Assembly: GCA_002370555.1 (NCBI GenBank)
Contig: AP014718.1
Span: forward strand, 124,001-188,000
From: Arthrobacter sp. Hiyo4
GTDB taxonomy: Bacteria; Actinomycetota; Actinomycetes; Actinomycetales; Micrococcaceae
Length of the DNA stretch: 64,000 nt
Direction of reading: 5' to 3'
Of the stretch, positions 9,886 to 19,138 are shown in pieces (positions within the stretch are counted from its first letter, which is position 1; each line of letters begins with the position of its first letter). The translations under genes and the position numbers were made by a program. The notes beneath the pieces were generated by a model that was given only the letters and a program-made list of their open reading frames with translations, did not search any database and had not been told where the DNA came from.

Positions 9886-10814
9886 TTATGCCGATGTGGA
9901 GTTGCGGACCACCAAGGAGCTCTCCAGCGTCAGCTGCGGCTGCTCCAACCGGTGGCCTTCCATGAGCCGGCGCAACTGCCAGCCGGCCTTCAGCCCCAGC
10001 GAGGTTGCCGGCAGGTGCACGCTGGTCAGGCTGGGATTACTCGTCGCGGAATACGGCAGGTCATCGAAGCCGGCAATGGCCCGCTGGCCGGGGATCCGCA
10101 CGCCTGCCACCCGCGCTTCCTGCAGCACGCCGTAGGCATGCGTGTGCGTGCGGCATTCGATGGCGGTGACCCCGGCCTGCTGCCATGCCGGCCAGGCGGC
10201 GGCGGACGCGCCGGCGGACGCACCGACGTCGATGGTGGTACTGATGATGCCATCGGCGGGCACCGTTATTCCGTGGGCCGCTGCCTCGTCCAGGAAGGCT
10301 TCGCGGCGGACGCCGAACGTTGCCGTGCCGGTGACGCTGTCCACGTAAGCGACCCGGCGGTGGCCCGCCCCGGCCAGATGCGCGGCCAGCTGGCGCGCGC
10401 CGTGCGCAACGTCCAGGTTCACGGACGGGGCGTACGCCTCCAGGCCCGGGGCGTCGAGCAGGACCACGGGGCCGGCGGCGGAAAGTTCTTCCAGGAGTTC
10501 AGCGTTGGGAGCGTCGGCCAGAAGCCCGGCCGGCCGGAGCGCCATCAGCTTCCGGACGTCGTCCGCCTGCGGGAACTCCCCGGCGTCGGTGACGGACAGC
10601 AGCAGCTGGTAATCAGCGCCGAGGGACTCCCGGACCCCGGCGATCACCTTGGCGAAAAATGGGTTGGAGATGTCCGGGCCACGAGCAGGACGATGGAGCT
10701 GACGCCTTTGGCGAGTGAGCTGCCGATGCCGTCCACCACGTACCCGAGTTCGGAAATGGCCTCCCGCACCCTGGTGATGTTGTCCTCAGAGACGCGGCCG
10801 GCAGTCTTGCCGTT
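9886..10814 (-). pseudogene. LacI-family regulator lacking its HTH N-terminus, frame-broken
   Basis: The ligand-binding part is good: RVREAISELGYVVDGIGSSLA, then after a break near 10660 IAGVRESLGADYQLLLSV through GFDDLPYSATSNPSLTSVHLPA to a normal C-terminus. The first ~20 residues, which hold the recognition helix, are missing. At 10814-10820 the sequence switches to a doc-like toxin gene in the same frame. The join lies at a Val-Ala codon pair that both families would carry. Whether expressed or not, the fused product could not bind a lac-type operator. It may have controlled a sugar operon now lost from this location. Confidence 0.72.
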
Positions 10815-10991
10815 GGCCACCGACTCCATCAAGGCCGCTGACTTCGTCGCTAACTCGGGTTAGGCTTCCACACCCATGACTGTCGTTGTCGGACGGGCCA
10901 AGGCCGAGGCCAGGAGCCCGATGTCGCGGATATGGAACCCATACCGGTCCGCGACCTGCAACACATCCTCAATCTCGAGATACTTAGTCAC
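10815..10991 (-). pseudogene. doc: Death-on-curing (Doc/Fic) toxin, N-terminal fragment with stop codon
   Basis: Reading from GTG 10991 gives TKYLEIEDVLQVADRYGF, IRDIGLLASALARPTTTV, MGVEA, then an in-frame TAA where the family has Tyr, and on to PELATKSAALMESVA. This is the standard start of actinobacterial Doc proteins. The catalytic HxFx(D/N)GNKR loop would follow within ten residues but is absent, because the LacI fragment begins there. The gene is therefore dead twice: a TAC-to-TAA type change and loss of the active site. Confidence 0.68.
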
Positions 10992-11038
10992 GCATCCTCA
11001 AGGCGCGTTAAGAGCTCAGCGTATGGCTCATCACGAAA
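10988..11038 (-). pseudogene. Antitoxin C-terminal tail, cut by IS630
   Basis: Sixteen codons (FRDEPYAELLTRLEDA, stop) end in a GTGA overlap with the doc start, the usual arrangement of a toxin-antitoxin operon. The sequence upstream is IS630 DNA, so the insertion removed or separated the DNA-binding part of the antitoxin. Confidence 0.5.
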
Positions 11039-11039
11039 T

Positions 11040-11330
11040 CTAGTGTTCCGTGTTAATGGTTTGTTTGCGTTTCATCTTGCCCAGGAGATAGTCCGCTGAT
11101 TTGGTCCAGGTGAATGGTTTGGCGTCCTGGTTGTGGTTCTGGATGTAGCGTTCCATGGTTTCTTCCAGGTCCTCCACGGAGCTGAAGGCTCCGCGTTTGA
11201 GGCACTGGCGGGTGATGATCCCGAAGAAGATCTCCACCATGTTCAGCCAGGAACAGCTGGTCGGGGTGAAATGCATTTTCACCCGGGGATTTTCAGCCAG
11301 CCAGTCCTTGACGTTCTGGGCCGGGCGCGC
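11040..11330 (-). mobile_element. IS630-family transposase, C-terminal remnant
   Basis: About 95 residues of a DDE transposase: QNVKDWLAENPRVKMHF, TPTSCSWLNMVEIFFGI with the final catalytic Glu, then RGAFSSVEDLEETMERYIQ and FTWTKSADYLLGK. The stop codon is a TAG inside CTAG at 11040-11043. IS630 elements insert at TA, often within CTAG, so this is probably the element end. The first two catalytic Asp residues are missing: at ~11330 the sequence changes abruptly into the 3-prime end of the neighbouring GGDEF-EAL gene. A fossil that cannot move by itself. Confidence 0.72.
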
Positions 11331-11336
11331 TCCGCA

Positions 11337-13208
11337 TCAGCGGCTTTGTTCTGCGGCGTTTTCCAGTGTCCCGGCGTCGATCTCGAGGAAGCGGTCCGTG
11401 GCGTGTTGTTCGGCAACGGGAAGGTCTTGGGGTGGTACAGGCCGTGAGAAGAGGTAGCCCTGGAGGGAATCGCAGCCGAGGTTGAGCAGGTGTCGGGCCT
11501 GGGCGGGGGTTTCGACGCCTTCGCCGGTGATCCTGAGTCCGAGGCGATGGGCCAGGACTGTCATGGAGGTCAGGATCGGCAGGTCTTCCTTACCGGTGAT
11601 GATGACGGAGACAAACGACTTATCGATTTTGAGGATGTCCACGGGGAGATCCTGGAGTCGGCCGAGCGAGGAGTAGCCGGTGCCGAAGTCGTCCAGGGCT
11701 ACCCGGACGCCATGGGCGCGCAGGTGTCTCAGCTGGGCGGTGATATGGGGTGCGGGGTCCAGGAAGACACTTTCGGTGACTTCCAGGATGAGCTGGTTGC
11801 CTTTGTTTCCGGTGGCGTCCAGGGTTTCCAGGACGGTGCGAGCGTAGCCTGGATCGCGCAGCTGCACGGCGGAGACATTCACGGCCACGCAGTGTTCCGG
11901 GCTTTGTTCCAGCCAGGACCGCAGCTGGGTGCAGGCCTGGCTGAGGACTTCATGGCCGATTGTGTGGATCAGCCCGCTGCTTTCCGCCGCCGGTATGAAC
12001 TCCGAGGGCGAAACGATCCTGTCGGGCCGCTGCCAGCGGACCAGAGCTTCGACCTGTGTGACGGCGGCGCGGGCGGTGTTGATGACGGGCTGGTAGTGCA
12101 CGGTGATCTCTCCGCGCTCGACCGCGGTGCGCAGACCGGTTTCCAGATCGTTGCGGGCCAGCACGGCGGCCATCATGTCCGGGTGGAAGCGCATGTAGCA
12201 GTTCTTTCCGGCCGCTTTCGCCGCGTACATCGCGATGTCGGCCCGCCGAAGCAGGTCCGGGGCATGCAGCAGGCTGTCGGCGCCGGTCATGCCGAGGCTG
12301 ACGCTGGGGTGGAGTTCATGGCCGTGCAGAATGAAGGGGACACTCATCGCGGACACGACCCGCTCGGCCGCCGCCGCAGGGTCGGACACGGAGGTCAGCA
12401 GGATGACGAATTCATCCCCGCCGAGCCGGGCGACCGTATCGTCTTGTCCCACGCAACTGCGCAGGCGCCGGCCGGCCTCGATCAGCATTTCATCCCCGGC
12501 GTGATGGCCCAGGACGTCGTTGACTTCCTTGAAATCATCCAGATCCAGAAGGAGCACATGGGTGAGCGAGCGGTCCCCTGCGGTCAGGGCGTGTTCGAGG
12601 CGGTCGCGGAACAATGCCCGGTTGGCCAGCCCAGTGAGAGGGTCCCGGAACGCAAGGAGTGTGAGCTCCTCGTGCCGGTGGCGGCTGTCCGCGAACAGTC
12701 GGGCGTTCTCGATCGCAACACCGGCGGCCGAGGCCAGGGCAACAGCGAGGTCTTCGTCCTCCCCGGTGAAGTCTTCTCCGCCCTTCTTCTCTGTTAGGTA
12801 CAGGTTCCCGAAGACGGTGTCCCGGACCGTGACGGGTACACCCAGGAACGTCTTCATGGGTGGATGGTTGGACGGGAAGCCTGATGCCAAGGGGTGCTCG
12901 CGCAGATCGTGGAGCCGCAACGGATGGGGCTCCCGGATCAGATGACCGAGAACGCCGTGTCCCTTGGGCAGCTCACCGAGCAACCTGATACCGTCCTCGT
13001 CGATGCCCACGGTGATGAAATGGCTCAGCGACTGATCCTCGCCAATGACGCCAAGCGCACCGAACCGGGCACCGATGAGCTCGCACGCCGATTGCACGAC
13101 ACGGTCCAGGAGAGTCTCCAGGCTCAGATCCTCGGTGAGGGAAATCACGGCCGAAAGCAGTCCCCGCATCCGGTCCCGGGCGTGCACAAGTTCCTCGGTC
13201 CGGCCCAT
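11337..13208 (-). CDS. GAF-GGDEF-EAL cyclic di-GMP protein
   Basis: From Met at 13208 the protein has ~623 residues: a short coiled leader, a GAF domain (LETLLDRVVQSACELIGARFGALGV onward), a GGDEF domain with an intact GGDEF loop (ARLGGDEFVILL) and an EAL domain with EALVRW, NVSAVQL, DDFGTGYSS, DILKIDKSFV and EGVET. Both catalytic centres look complete, so it may make or degrade cyclic di-GMP under GAF control. A longer start at 13325 adds 39 residues that overlap the DUF1508 gene and look unlike protein. The last residues abut IS630 DNA, so the extreme C-terminus may be altered. Confidence 0.82.
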   Translation of the reverse strand: MGRTEELVHARDRMRGLLSAVISLTEDLSLETLLDRVVQSACELIGARFGALGVIGEDQSLSHFITVGIDEDGIRLLGELPKGHGVLGHLIREPHPLRLHDLREHPLASGFPSNHPPMKTFLGVPVTVRDTVFGNLYLTEKKGGEDFTGEDEDLAVALASAAGVAIENARLFADSRHRHEELTLLAFRDPLTGLANRALFRDRLEHALTAGDRSLTHVLLLDLDDFKEVNDVLGHHAGDEMLIEAGRRLRSCVGQDDTVARLGGDEFVILLTSVSDPAAAAERVVSAMSVPFILHGHELHPSVSLGMTGADSLLHAPDLLRRADIAMYAAKAAGKNCYMRFHPDMMAAVLARNDLETGLRTAVERGEITVHYQPVINTARAAVTQVEALVRWQRPDRIVSPSEFIPAAESSGLIHTIGHEVLSQACTQLRSWLEQSPEHCVAVNVSAVQLRDPGYARTVLETLDATGNKGNQLILEVTESVFLDPAPHITAQLRHLRAHGVRVALDDFGTGYSSLGRLQDLPVDILKIDKSFVSVIITGKEDLPILTSMTVLAHRLGLRITGEGVETPAQARHLLNLGCDSLQGYLFSRPVPPQDLPVAEQHATDRFLEIDAGTLENAAEQSR

Positions 13209-13228
13209 GCACTCACGGGACGCGGAGT

Positions 13229-13468
13229 TCACGTCCGCGTTCGTTGTTCCCACGGGCGATTCCGCACCCTGGACAGCAGGGCGCCGCGGGAACTGGGATC
13301 GGGGATCAGGGCCGTTCCTGCGCACTGATGAACGTCACTGATCTCGGCCACCGCCGCGGGCTTGTCCGCGAAGCCCCGCGATGCGGCGATGACGGCCCCA
13401 TCATGCGTCGATAACCGGAATCTGTACTGTGACTCCGCATCCAGAAAAATCTCAAATTTCCCGGCCAT
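13229..13468 (-). CDS. DUF1508 (YegP-like) small protein
   Basis: About 79 residues starting MAGKFEIFLDAESQYRFRL, with the repeat-like pattern FRLSTHDGAVIAASRGFADKPAA and AEISDVHQCAGTALI that defines the one-copy DUF1508 fold. The function of the family is not established. The tail after residue 57 is basic and not conserved, so the true end could differ if a base has been lost. It lies just upstream of, and on the same strand as, the GGDEF-EAL gene. Confidence 0.62.
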   Translation of the reverse strand: MAGKFEIFLDAESQYRFRLSTHDGAVIAASRGFADKPAAVAEISDVHQCAGTALIPDPSSRGALLSRVRNRPWEQRTRT

Positions 13469-14040
13469 TAAACACCCCCGTGGGGGTTTCCGTCCTTGTC
13501 TGCGCCATTCCGGCGGGCGCCGGCGGATAACGTGTACCGTTCCTGCGAGGCATGGCGTCCTTTCCACGGGCTGCCGATGTTTTCCCCGTAGGACCACACG
13601 TGCATCATGAAGCATTCTGTTAACCCGGGCAAGCGACTCGGCCAAGAGCCGGACATAATTCTGCGCAGGGCCGGACACGAAGGAAGCGACGTCCGGAAAG
13701 CACGCACCGATCGAAAGCATCCCGCGGGCTGTGAAACCCGGCTTGATTGGCGTCGGAAGCCATCGTCCGATAGGCAGTAAAAACGGTTCAAGCATCTCCC
13801 GAGCACACAAACACGCGAGGCCCTGACCAGCCGCCCCGCCGGACCTCTCGAGACAGACAACTGTGAACAGCTGGGTGTTCGAACCCGGCTGCACAACAGG
13901 CATTCTGTATCGAAGTCGTCTGCACCACTTCTACGGCGTCGCCTAACTTGAATCCGCGAGGACCACGGCTGGCCACGGATCCGCGCCGGCCGGTATGGAC
14001 CGGGCGGGAATGTGCCATGGCTGGCGCTCAGCATCCACCG
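13469..14040. other. Gene-free stretch
   Basis: I find no protein I can recognise on either strand. Long open frames exist on the minus strand but lack any familiar motif and run over neighbouring features. The stretch carries one inverted copy of the GTGCAGAC repeat (13911-13925) and probably the promoter of the DUF1508 gene. Confidence 0.4.
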
Positions 14041-14092
14041 ACCACACGGACTTGTGCAGACAACTTCGAACATTCCGTGCAGACGACTTCGA
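13911..14092. repeat. Three copies of GTGCAGACRACTTCGA, one inverted
   Basis: Two direct copies at 14054-14069 and 14077-14092 are spaced 23 bp start to start (about two helical turns). A third copy lies inverted at 13911-13925. They sit beside the decayed Tn3-type transposase. The spacing and orientation resemble binding sites of a resolvase or of a regulator; no resolvase gene is present. Confidence 0.5.
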
Positions 14093-14109
14093 AAAATGAC
14101 AGCAGGGTC

Positions 14110-14141
14110 GGGCGTCGGTACATGGTCGTTTTCCGACACCC
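14110..14141 (-). terminator. Hairpin beyond the Tn3-type transposase
   Basis: Arms GGGCGTCGG (14110-14118) and CCGACACCC (14133-14141) pair with one G-T contact and a 14-nt loop, about 40 bases after the transposase stop. It may be a terminator or part of a transposon end. Confidence 0.35.
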
Positions 14142-14181
14142 CTTAATGCCCGGTTTCTTTCCGTTGCCTCTCAGACTCGTC

Positions 14182-15095
14182 TTATTCCTCGTTGCTGTCG
14201 CGGTGGTCTGGATCGCGCAGAGTGCGACGGCCGCCGGCGAGGTCCGGGCGTTGGAAGGAGTAGTGGCCGTGGACGTTGATGTGCCGGCGCACGTACGCCG
14301 ACAGGCGGACGACATCGGCATCGAGCACCGGGTAGCACTGTTCCCGCAGCGCGGTCAGGGCGTGGTCGAGGGGTTGCGCATCGCTTTCATCTCCCGGCGG
14401 TAGGCCGGGTCATCGACGAAGGTGAGGACGTGCAGGGTTTTGAAGATCCGGCCGTAGTGAGCCACCGCCTCGCCCAGATCGGTCGGACGGCCGTCGCGTT
14501 GCAGGATGCGGATCACATCGTGGGCGGAGACCTCGCGGGTGTGGATCGACGCGGCGATCCGGCAGATGTCCGGCCAGTGCCGGCGGACCTTCTCGATGTC
14601 GATCTTTCCCGGGCGGTCCTGTCGAGCCGGGCCGTAGTCGGCTGACCGGTTGATCCGCCATAGCTTGGCGTCGGGCAGGTCCGCGAGGACCGGCCGGTAG
14701 TCGAAACCCCAGCAAGGTGACCAGTCCGAACACGATGTCGGAGTAGGAACCCTGGTCGGTGATCAGCACCTCGGGCCGTTGGCTGCCGTCGGGGTTCTAG
14801 AGCAGGTCCACGAAGTGAAGGGTGTCCTTCGGGGTGCCCGACACCACCCTGGCCGCCAGCCCGACGGACTGATCGCAGATCATGTTCAGCCACCGGCGCG
14901 TCGGCGATCACCGGTCCGAACCCGATGTTGAGCGCGTGCGCGGTCAGCAGTGCGGGGACCGAAACGTGCAGGTCGGTCAGCCGGGAGGACACGCCGGCTG
15001 CGGAGGTGAAGGAGGCGGTGAAGTCCGGGTGCCATCCCATCACCTCGAGCACCAGCTCAGACAGGTCCACCCGGGCATGATCCGGCCGGCCGGGA
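14182..15095 (-). mobile_element. Tn3-family transposase remnant, multiply broken
   Basis: Pieces of a Tn3-type TnpA follow in order on the minus strand. VDLSELVLEVMGWHPDFTAS, SRLTDLHVSVPALLTAHALN and FGPVIADAP lie at 15070-14900. Then come DQSVGLAARVVSG, ITDQGSYSDIVFGLV (DDE Asp region), LWRINRSADYGPA, RHWPDICRIAASIHT, HYGRIFKTLHVL, and a C-terminus HYSFQRPDLAGG ending at 14182. At least four frame changes, an in-frame stop (before NPDGSQRP) and internal losses separate them. The N-terminal half of a ~1000-residue TnpA is absent. Not functional. Confidence 0.72.
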
Positions 15096-15211
15096 CGGCG
15101 GGAACTCGCGGAACGGTACCCGGAACCGGGCCGAGAACAGACTCGGTCTTCGCCTCACCAATCACTTCAGTCACGGCTGCCTCCTAATTCTCTGGAGTTA
15201 CACCGATAAAT

Positions 15212-16360
15212 CTACAGTCCCCCGTCGGCCGCATCGTGAGGGGTTTCCCGGTGGAGTTCCCAGTCTTTGATGTCGGCTATGGGAGCGAGCAGGCCGGGGT
15301 GCATTTCCGTATCCAAGGGGATATCGCCGCGTACCCGGTGGAGCCAGTCCCGGTTGACCAGGGCGGCCTTTCCCAGGGCAATGACGTCGGCGCTTCCGTT
15401 GCGAATCATCGCTGCGGCTGCCTCCGGATGGTCGAGGCTGCCGTTGGCGATAATGGCCACTCCTGAATACTGTTTGGCCAGAGCAGCGAGTGACTCTGGG
15501 GTGTCTTCGAATGCCGGGGCCTCAGCCCGGTATTCGGTCGTGTGAATGTAGTCGATTCCCGTTTCGCCCAAGGTCCTGAATATGGTGCGGGCATCTTCGG
15601 CGCCGCCTGGCCAGCGGTGTGCCGTGTCACTGACCTTGGCTTGGGAGATCCTGATTCCGACCGTCATTCCGGGTCCGACGGCCTCCACTATGTCTCGGCA
15701 GATTTCGCTGGCAAGCCGGACCCTGTTTTCCGACGATCCGCCGTAGTGGTCGGAGCGGACGTTGAGGTAACCGGTCAGGAATTGATCAATGAGGTAACCG
15801 TTGGCTCCGTGGATTTCAATACCATCAAAGCCTGCCGCCTGGGCGCGCAAAGCTGCCCGGACGAAGCTCCCGCGGACCTCTGATATCTGGGCTTTGGAGA
15901 TTTCCGAGGGCACCCGATACGGGCCTGACCCCCTGTAGAAACTCAGCTGTTCGCCTTTGGGGGCGATGGCGGAGGGGCCGATCGTTGTGTCCACGAACGT
16001 GTTGCCCTGACTCTGGGCACCGGCATGCATGAGCTGAGCAAAGATACGGGCGCCTGACCGGTGTGAGGCATCCACGACTTGCTTCCACGCCTCGGCTTGG
16101 CTTTCGGTCGCGATTCCCGGCTGGTAGAGGTAGCCCTGGCTGTGTTGAGTGTCGATGTACATGCCCTCGGTAATAATCAAGCCGAAGCCACCGCGGGCGA
16201 ACTTTTCGTAGTACGAGGCCATGCGGTCAGTCGCGTGACCTTCGGCTGTTGCGCTGACCCGAGTCATCGGAGCCAGCGCCACTCGGTTGGGAAGCTCCGT
16301 AGCACCAATCCGGACCGGTGACGCGAGGGAGGAGTACGTGGTGCCCGACTCATTAGGCAT
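15212..16360 (-). CDS. Old yellow enzyme-type NADH:flavin oxidoreductase / ene-reductase
   Basis: 382 residues from ATG 16360, chosen because GAAGGAA precedes it; a longer frame adds a nonconserved leader. It is an FMN TIM barrel: NRVALAPMTRVSA at the start, the substrate-binding pair in HGANGYLIDQFL (His and Asn that hold the activated carbonyl), SDHYGGSSENR, and the late phosphate-binding ALGKAALVNRDW. Family enzymes reduce C=C bonds next to carbonyls; maleimides and enoates are classic substrates. Last gene of the minus-strand set CE4-asparaginase-MFS-OYE, 121 bases after the transporter. Within an imide or unsaturated acid route it would saturate a double bond (inference). Confidence 0.85.
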   Translation of the reverse strand: MPNESGTTYSSLASPVRIGATELPNRVALAPMTRVSATAEGHATDRMASYYEKFARGGFGLIITEGMYIDTQHSQGYLYQPGIATESQAEAWKQVVDASHRSGARIFAQLMHAGAQSQGNTFVDTTIGPSAIAPKGEQLSFYRGSGPYRVPSEISKAQISEVRGSFVRAALRAQAAGFDGIEIHGANGYLIDQFLTGYLNVRSDHYGGSSENRVRLASEICRDIVEAVGPGMTVGIRISQAKVSDTAHRWPGGAEDARTIFRTLGETGIDYIHTTEYRAEAPAFEDTPESLAALAKQYSGVAIIANGSLDHPEAAAAMIRNGSADVIALGKAALVNRDWLHRVRGDIPLDTEMHPGLLAPIADIKDWELHRETPHDAADGGL

Positions 16361-16412
16361 ATGAATTTCCTTCGATGTTGGTGAAGCTGTACTCGGCGGT
16401 ATGCGTCCAGCG

Positions 16413-16454
16413 GGTGACTTCCTCCGTCGCTCGCGGAATTGGGAGGAAGTCACC
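16413..16454. repeat. 13-bp perfect inverted repeat between transporter and ene-reductase
   Basis: GGTGACTTCCTCC (16413-16425) is matched by GGAGGAAGTCACC (16442-16454). It lies in the spacer before the ene-reductase start, so it could be an attenuator, an RNA-processing hairpin or an operator. No U-run is visible. Confidence 0.5.
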
Positions 16455-16481
16455 TACGCTGTTGCGTCTGCCTGTGTTGCA

Positions 16482-17888
16482 TTATTGACGTCGCTGTTGG
16501 GTCCTTGGCGGGAGCCGCTTCTTAGTCGGTTCGCGCCTTGCGGGGTCAACGTTCCGGGCCGCCAGGATGAGAATTCCCGAGGCGAAGATCGGAAGAACGC
16601 CCCACCAGAACGCGGCGCCTGTCCAGGACATGCCCGCTGTCAGGGATGCCGTGATCAGCACACCGCCGATGATGGCTCCGAGCTGGCCGGCCGCATTAAT
16701 GATCGAACCGCCGGTGGCGCGTGTGTGGACAGGAAAGCTTTCACTGTTGAAAAACAGCAGCGACGCATATGGCCCGATCAGGAAGAATAGTCCTGCGCTG
16801 TAAAGCGTGATGATGAGGGCAAAGTTTCCGTTGGGGGCCAGCAGCATTCCGCCGAAGGAGACTCCGCAGAGAATCCATCCGATGGAGATAGCGTTGCGAC
16901 GGCCGATCCGGTCTCCCAGCCATCCGAACGCGAGGTATCCAAGGAACGCAGTGAGGTTGGAGACGATGAGGATGCCCAGGGCATTGTCGAACGTGATCCC
17001 CTTACCGCTGGCCGCCGTCAGCACCGAGGTGCCGAGAATGGCGAACGCGAGGACACCCAGCCAGCTGAGGAGGAATGAGAATCCAATAACCAGGGTAGAC
17101 CGGAGGGACTCTCCCTTGAAGGCTGCTGCGAGCGGTGCCGCTGTCTCAGTGAGGTCAACGCCGACCGTATCTGCCAGGGCATGGGCCTCTGCTGTCTTCC
17201 CTTCCCGCAAAAGCTGTTGTGCCTTGTGGCGGGCCGTGAACTGGGGGCTCTCCTTGAGGTAGCGGCCGGCAATAAGAATGAAAATCGCGGGGAACGCTGC
17301 GACGACGAAAGTCCATTCCCATCCACCGATCGGAAGGATAATGGCGATGGACGCTGCTGCGAGCACTGAGCCAACGGGCCACCCGGACTGTACGAGGGAG
17401 TAGATGAAGCCTCGGCGGCGTGCCTTGGCCGGGTCCGAATATGCGTGGGCGAACATTTCGCCCAGGTAAGTGGCGTTGATGGCCTGTTCCGCGTATCCAA
17501 GTCCGGCTACGGAGCGGACGATGATCAGCAGTACAAATCCGATCCCGGCGGCAACTCCCAAGACCCATCCGACGGCAGCGGTGAGTAGTGATGCTATCGC
17601 TGCACCCATCACGGCGATGATGATGCCTTTCCGCCGGCCGATGTTATCTACGATGGGCCCCACGCCGAATGCGACCAGGGCGGTTCCTACAGTTACCCAG
17701 GTGTTGAGACCTGTCGCCGTGCTGGCGTCCCATCCGAATTCGGCTGCGACCACGGGCAGCAAATTGCCGAACAGGACGAAATCATAGACCGCGAACGTCC
17801 AGGCGAAAAAGCATATCCAGGTGGCGATCTTGACGTCGCGGGGGGTCACCACAGGTGCTTCCGGCGTCAGAGATTGTGAAACTGTCAT
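16482..17888 (-). CDS. MFS transporter (organic-acid/sugar-porter-like)
   Basis: 468 residues with 12 membrane spans. The start at 17888 follows AAGGGAATTGAGATA; a 17-residue longer frame is less likely. MFS motif A appears twice (DNIGRRKG after span 2, GDRIGRRNA after span 8), and an acidic/aromatic first span (WTFAVYDFVLFGNLLP) recalls the aromatic-acid/metabolite:H+ symporters. A soluble loop of ~60 residues joins the halves. Gene position between the amidohydrolase and ene-reductase suggests it imports the substrate of this pathway. Confidence 0.85.
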   Translation of the reverse strand: MTVSQSLTPEAPVVTPRDVKIATWICFFAWTFAVYDFVLFGNLLPVVAAEFGWDASTATGLNTWVTVGTALVAFGVGPIVDNIGRRKGIIIAVMGAAIASLLTAAVGWVLGVAAGIGFVLLIIVRSVAGLGYAEQAINATYLGEMFAHAYSDPAKARRRGFIYSLVQSGWPVGSVLAAASIAIILPIGGWEWTFVVAAFPAIFILIAGRYLKESPQFTARHKAQQLLREGKTAEAHALADTVGVDLTETAAPLAAAFKGESLRSTLVIGFSFLLSWLGVLAFAILGTSVLTAASGKGITFDNALGILIVSNLTAFLGYLAFGWLGDRIGRRNAISIGWILCGVSFGGMLLAPNGNFALIITLYSAGLFFLIGPYASLLFFNSESFPVHTRATGGSIINAAGQLGAIIGGVLITASLTAGMSWTGAAFWWGVLPIFASGILILAARNVDPARREPTKKRLPPRTQQRRQ

Positions 17889-17971
17889 TATCTCAATTCC
17901 CTTGTCATTGATGGGTTGTACGGACTCCGTCCGCGGCATCGGAACTGCGTTGGCGCGGTTCCGAATTCTGT

Positions 17972-18982
17972 CTAAGACAGGAAGTCCTGAAATCGTTGGC
18001 TGATCTCGTCCCGGACACCGCCGGTGGCGAGGAGCAGGGTGAGCAGCAGGCGTGATTTCAGGCCATCCAATATTCCGGAACTCAGCAGTCCCCGGGAGAG
18101 AAGGTCTTTCTCTGATCCCGGAAATCCGTAGGTTGATTCATAAACTTCTCCCGCACCAGTGCGGGAAGCGAAAACCACCGGGATCTTGTCTGCCGCCGCG
18201 GTCAGCGAGGGCATCAGTTGTCGAGGTACGTGGCCGCCACCGAACGTCTCGATGACGATTCCGTCAAAGCCGTCCTGCAGAACCAGCCCGATCAGGGCTT
18301 CTTCGGCGTCGAGACCGAGTTTCAGCAGAGCCACCCGGGGCAGCCGCGAGGTTGAAATCAGTTCCCGCGGCAGCGCTCTTGTTCTAGTCGCCGGCCTGAG
18401 GGGGATCCTGACCCGGCCTTCGTTGATCCAGCCAATAGGTCCGGCGTTAGGGGAGCTGAATGCTGCGGTACTGGCGCTGTGCATTTTCCGCACAAACCTG
18501 GGCAGGTGAATTTCATCGTTGAAGACCACCACGGGCCCCAGTCCCCGGGACTGAGGGTTTGTTGCTACCTGCACGGCACCCAGGAGATTCGCCGGTCCGT
18601 CGGCTCCCGGGAGTCCGGGATTGCGCATGGCGCCGGTGAGGACGACGGGAAGGTCCGTCGTCAGGAGCAGATCCAGAAGGAACGATGTTTCCTCCAGGGT
18701 GTCCGTGCCTTGGGTGATGACGACACCGTCGATGTTCTCGGCCTGAGCCATGTCCTCGATGAGACCGGCGAGTTCCAGGATGTCTTTCAGGGACAGATCT
18801 CCGGAAGGGTACTGGCGAAAGCTGTAGGGCGCCAAGGTCGCCAGTTTTCTGGCCTGGGGCACCCCGTCGAATAAAGCCTCGGCCGTCATTTTGGGGACGG
18901 CGTCGTTTCCGCTGGAGTCCGGGACCGAGGCGATGGTTCCGCCCAACGTGATAACGGCGATACGGGGAAGTTGATTCGACAC
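17972..18982 (-). CDS. L-asparaginase-family amidohydrolase
   Basis: 336 residues. Both catalytic threonine motifs are present: ITLGGTIAS near residue 12 (nucleophile) and TQGTDTLEET near 92 (second Thr and Asp). The family hydrolyses a side-chain or terminal amide to acid plus ammonia. Type I/II asparaginases are usually ~330 residues, so the size is normal, and no signal peptide is seen. Because it sits with a CE4 ring-opening type hydrolase, it could act on a half-amide rather than asparagine (inference). Frame intact. Confidence 0.82.
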   Translation of the reverse strand: MSNQLPRIAVITLGGTIASVPDSSGNDAVPKMTAEALFDGVPQARKLATLAPYSFRQYPSGDLSLKDILELAGLIEDMAQAENIDGVVITQGTDTLEETSFLLDLLLTTDLPVVLTGAMRNPGLPGADGPANLLGAVQVATNPQSRGLGPVVVFNDEIHLPRFVRKMHSASTAAFSSPNAGPIGWINEGRVRIPLRPATRTRALPRELISTSRLPRVALLKLGLDAEEALIGLVLQDGFDGIVIETFGGGHVPRQLMPSLTAAADKIPVVFASRTGAGEVYESTYGFPGSEKDLLSRGLLSSGILDGLKSRLLLTLLLATGGVRDEISQRFQDFLS

Positions 18983-19138
18983 TGTGGTGAGTCCTTAGCA
19001 GGCAAAAACGATGTGTTGAGAGGGGAACGTGGCCAGAAACTGCAAGTGCTGCTGACCACGTTCCGTGGGCACCTTTGCTGTATTGAGCGGAGGCACGGCG
19101 CCCGGTTCCGGACGGACGATTGCCTCCGGAACGGACCT

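Noticed and set aside
13468..14139. Minus-strand open frame across the gap and hairpin
   Set aside because: Starts inside the transposon hairpin, lacks any recognisable motif and overlaps the DUF1508 start.
14105..14142. GGGGTGTCGGAAAACGACC-like stretch as a Tn3 terminal repeat
   Set aside because: The G-run points towards the transposase rather than away from it, and no second copy was found in the window.
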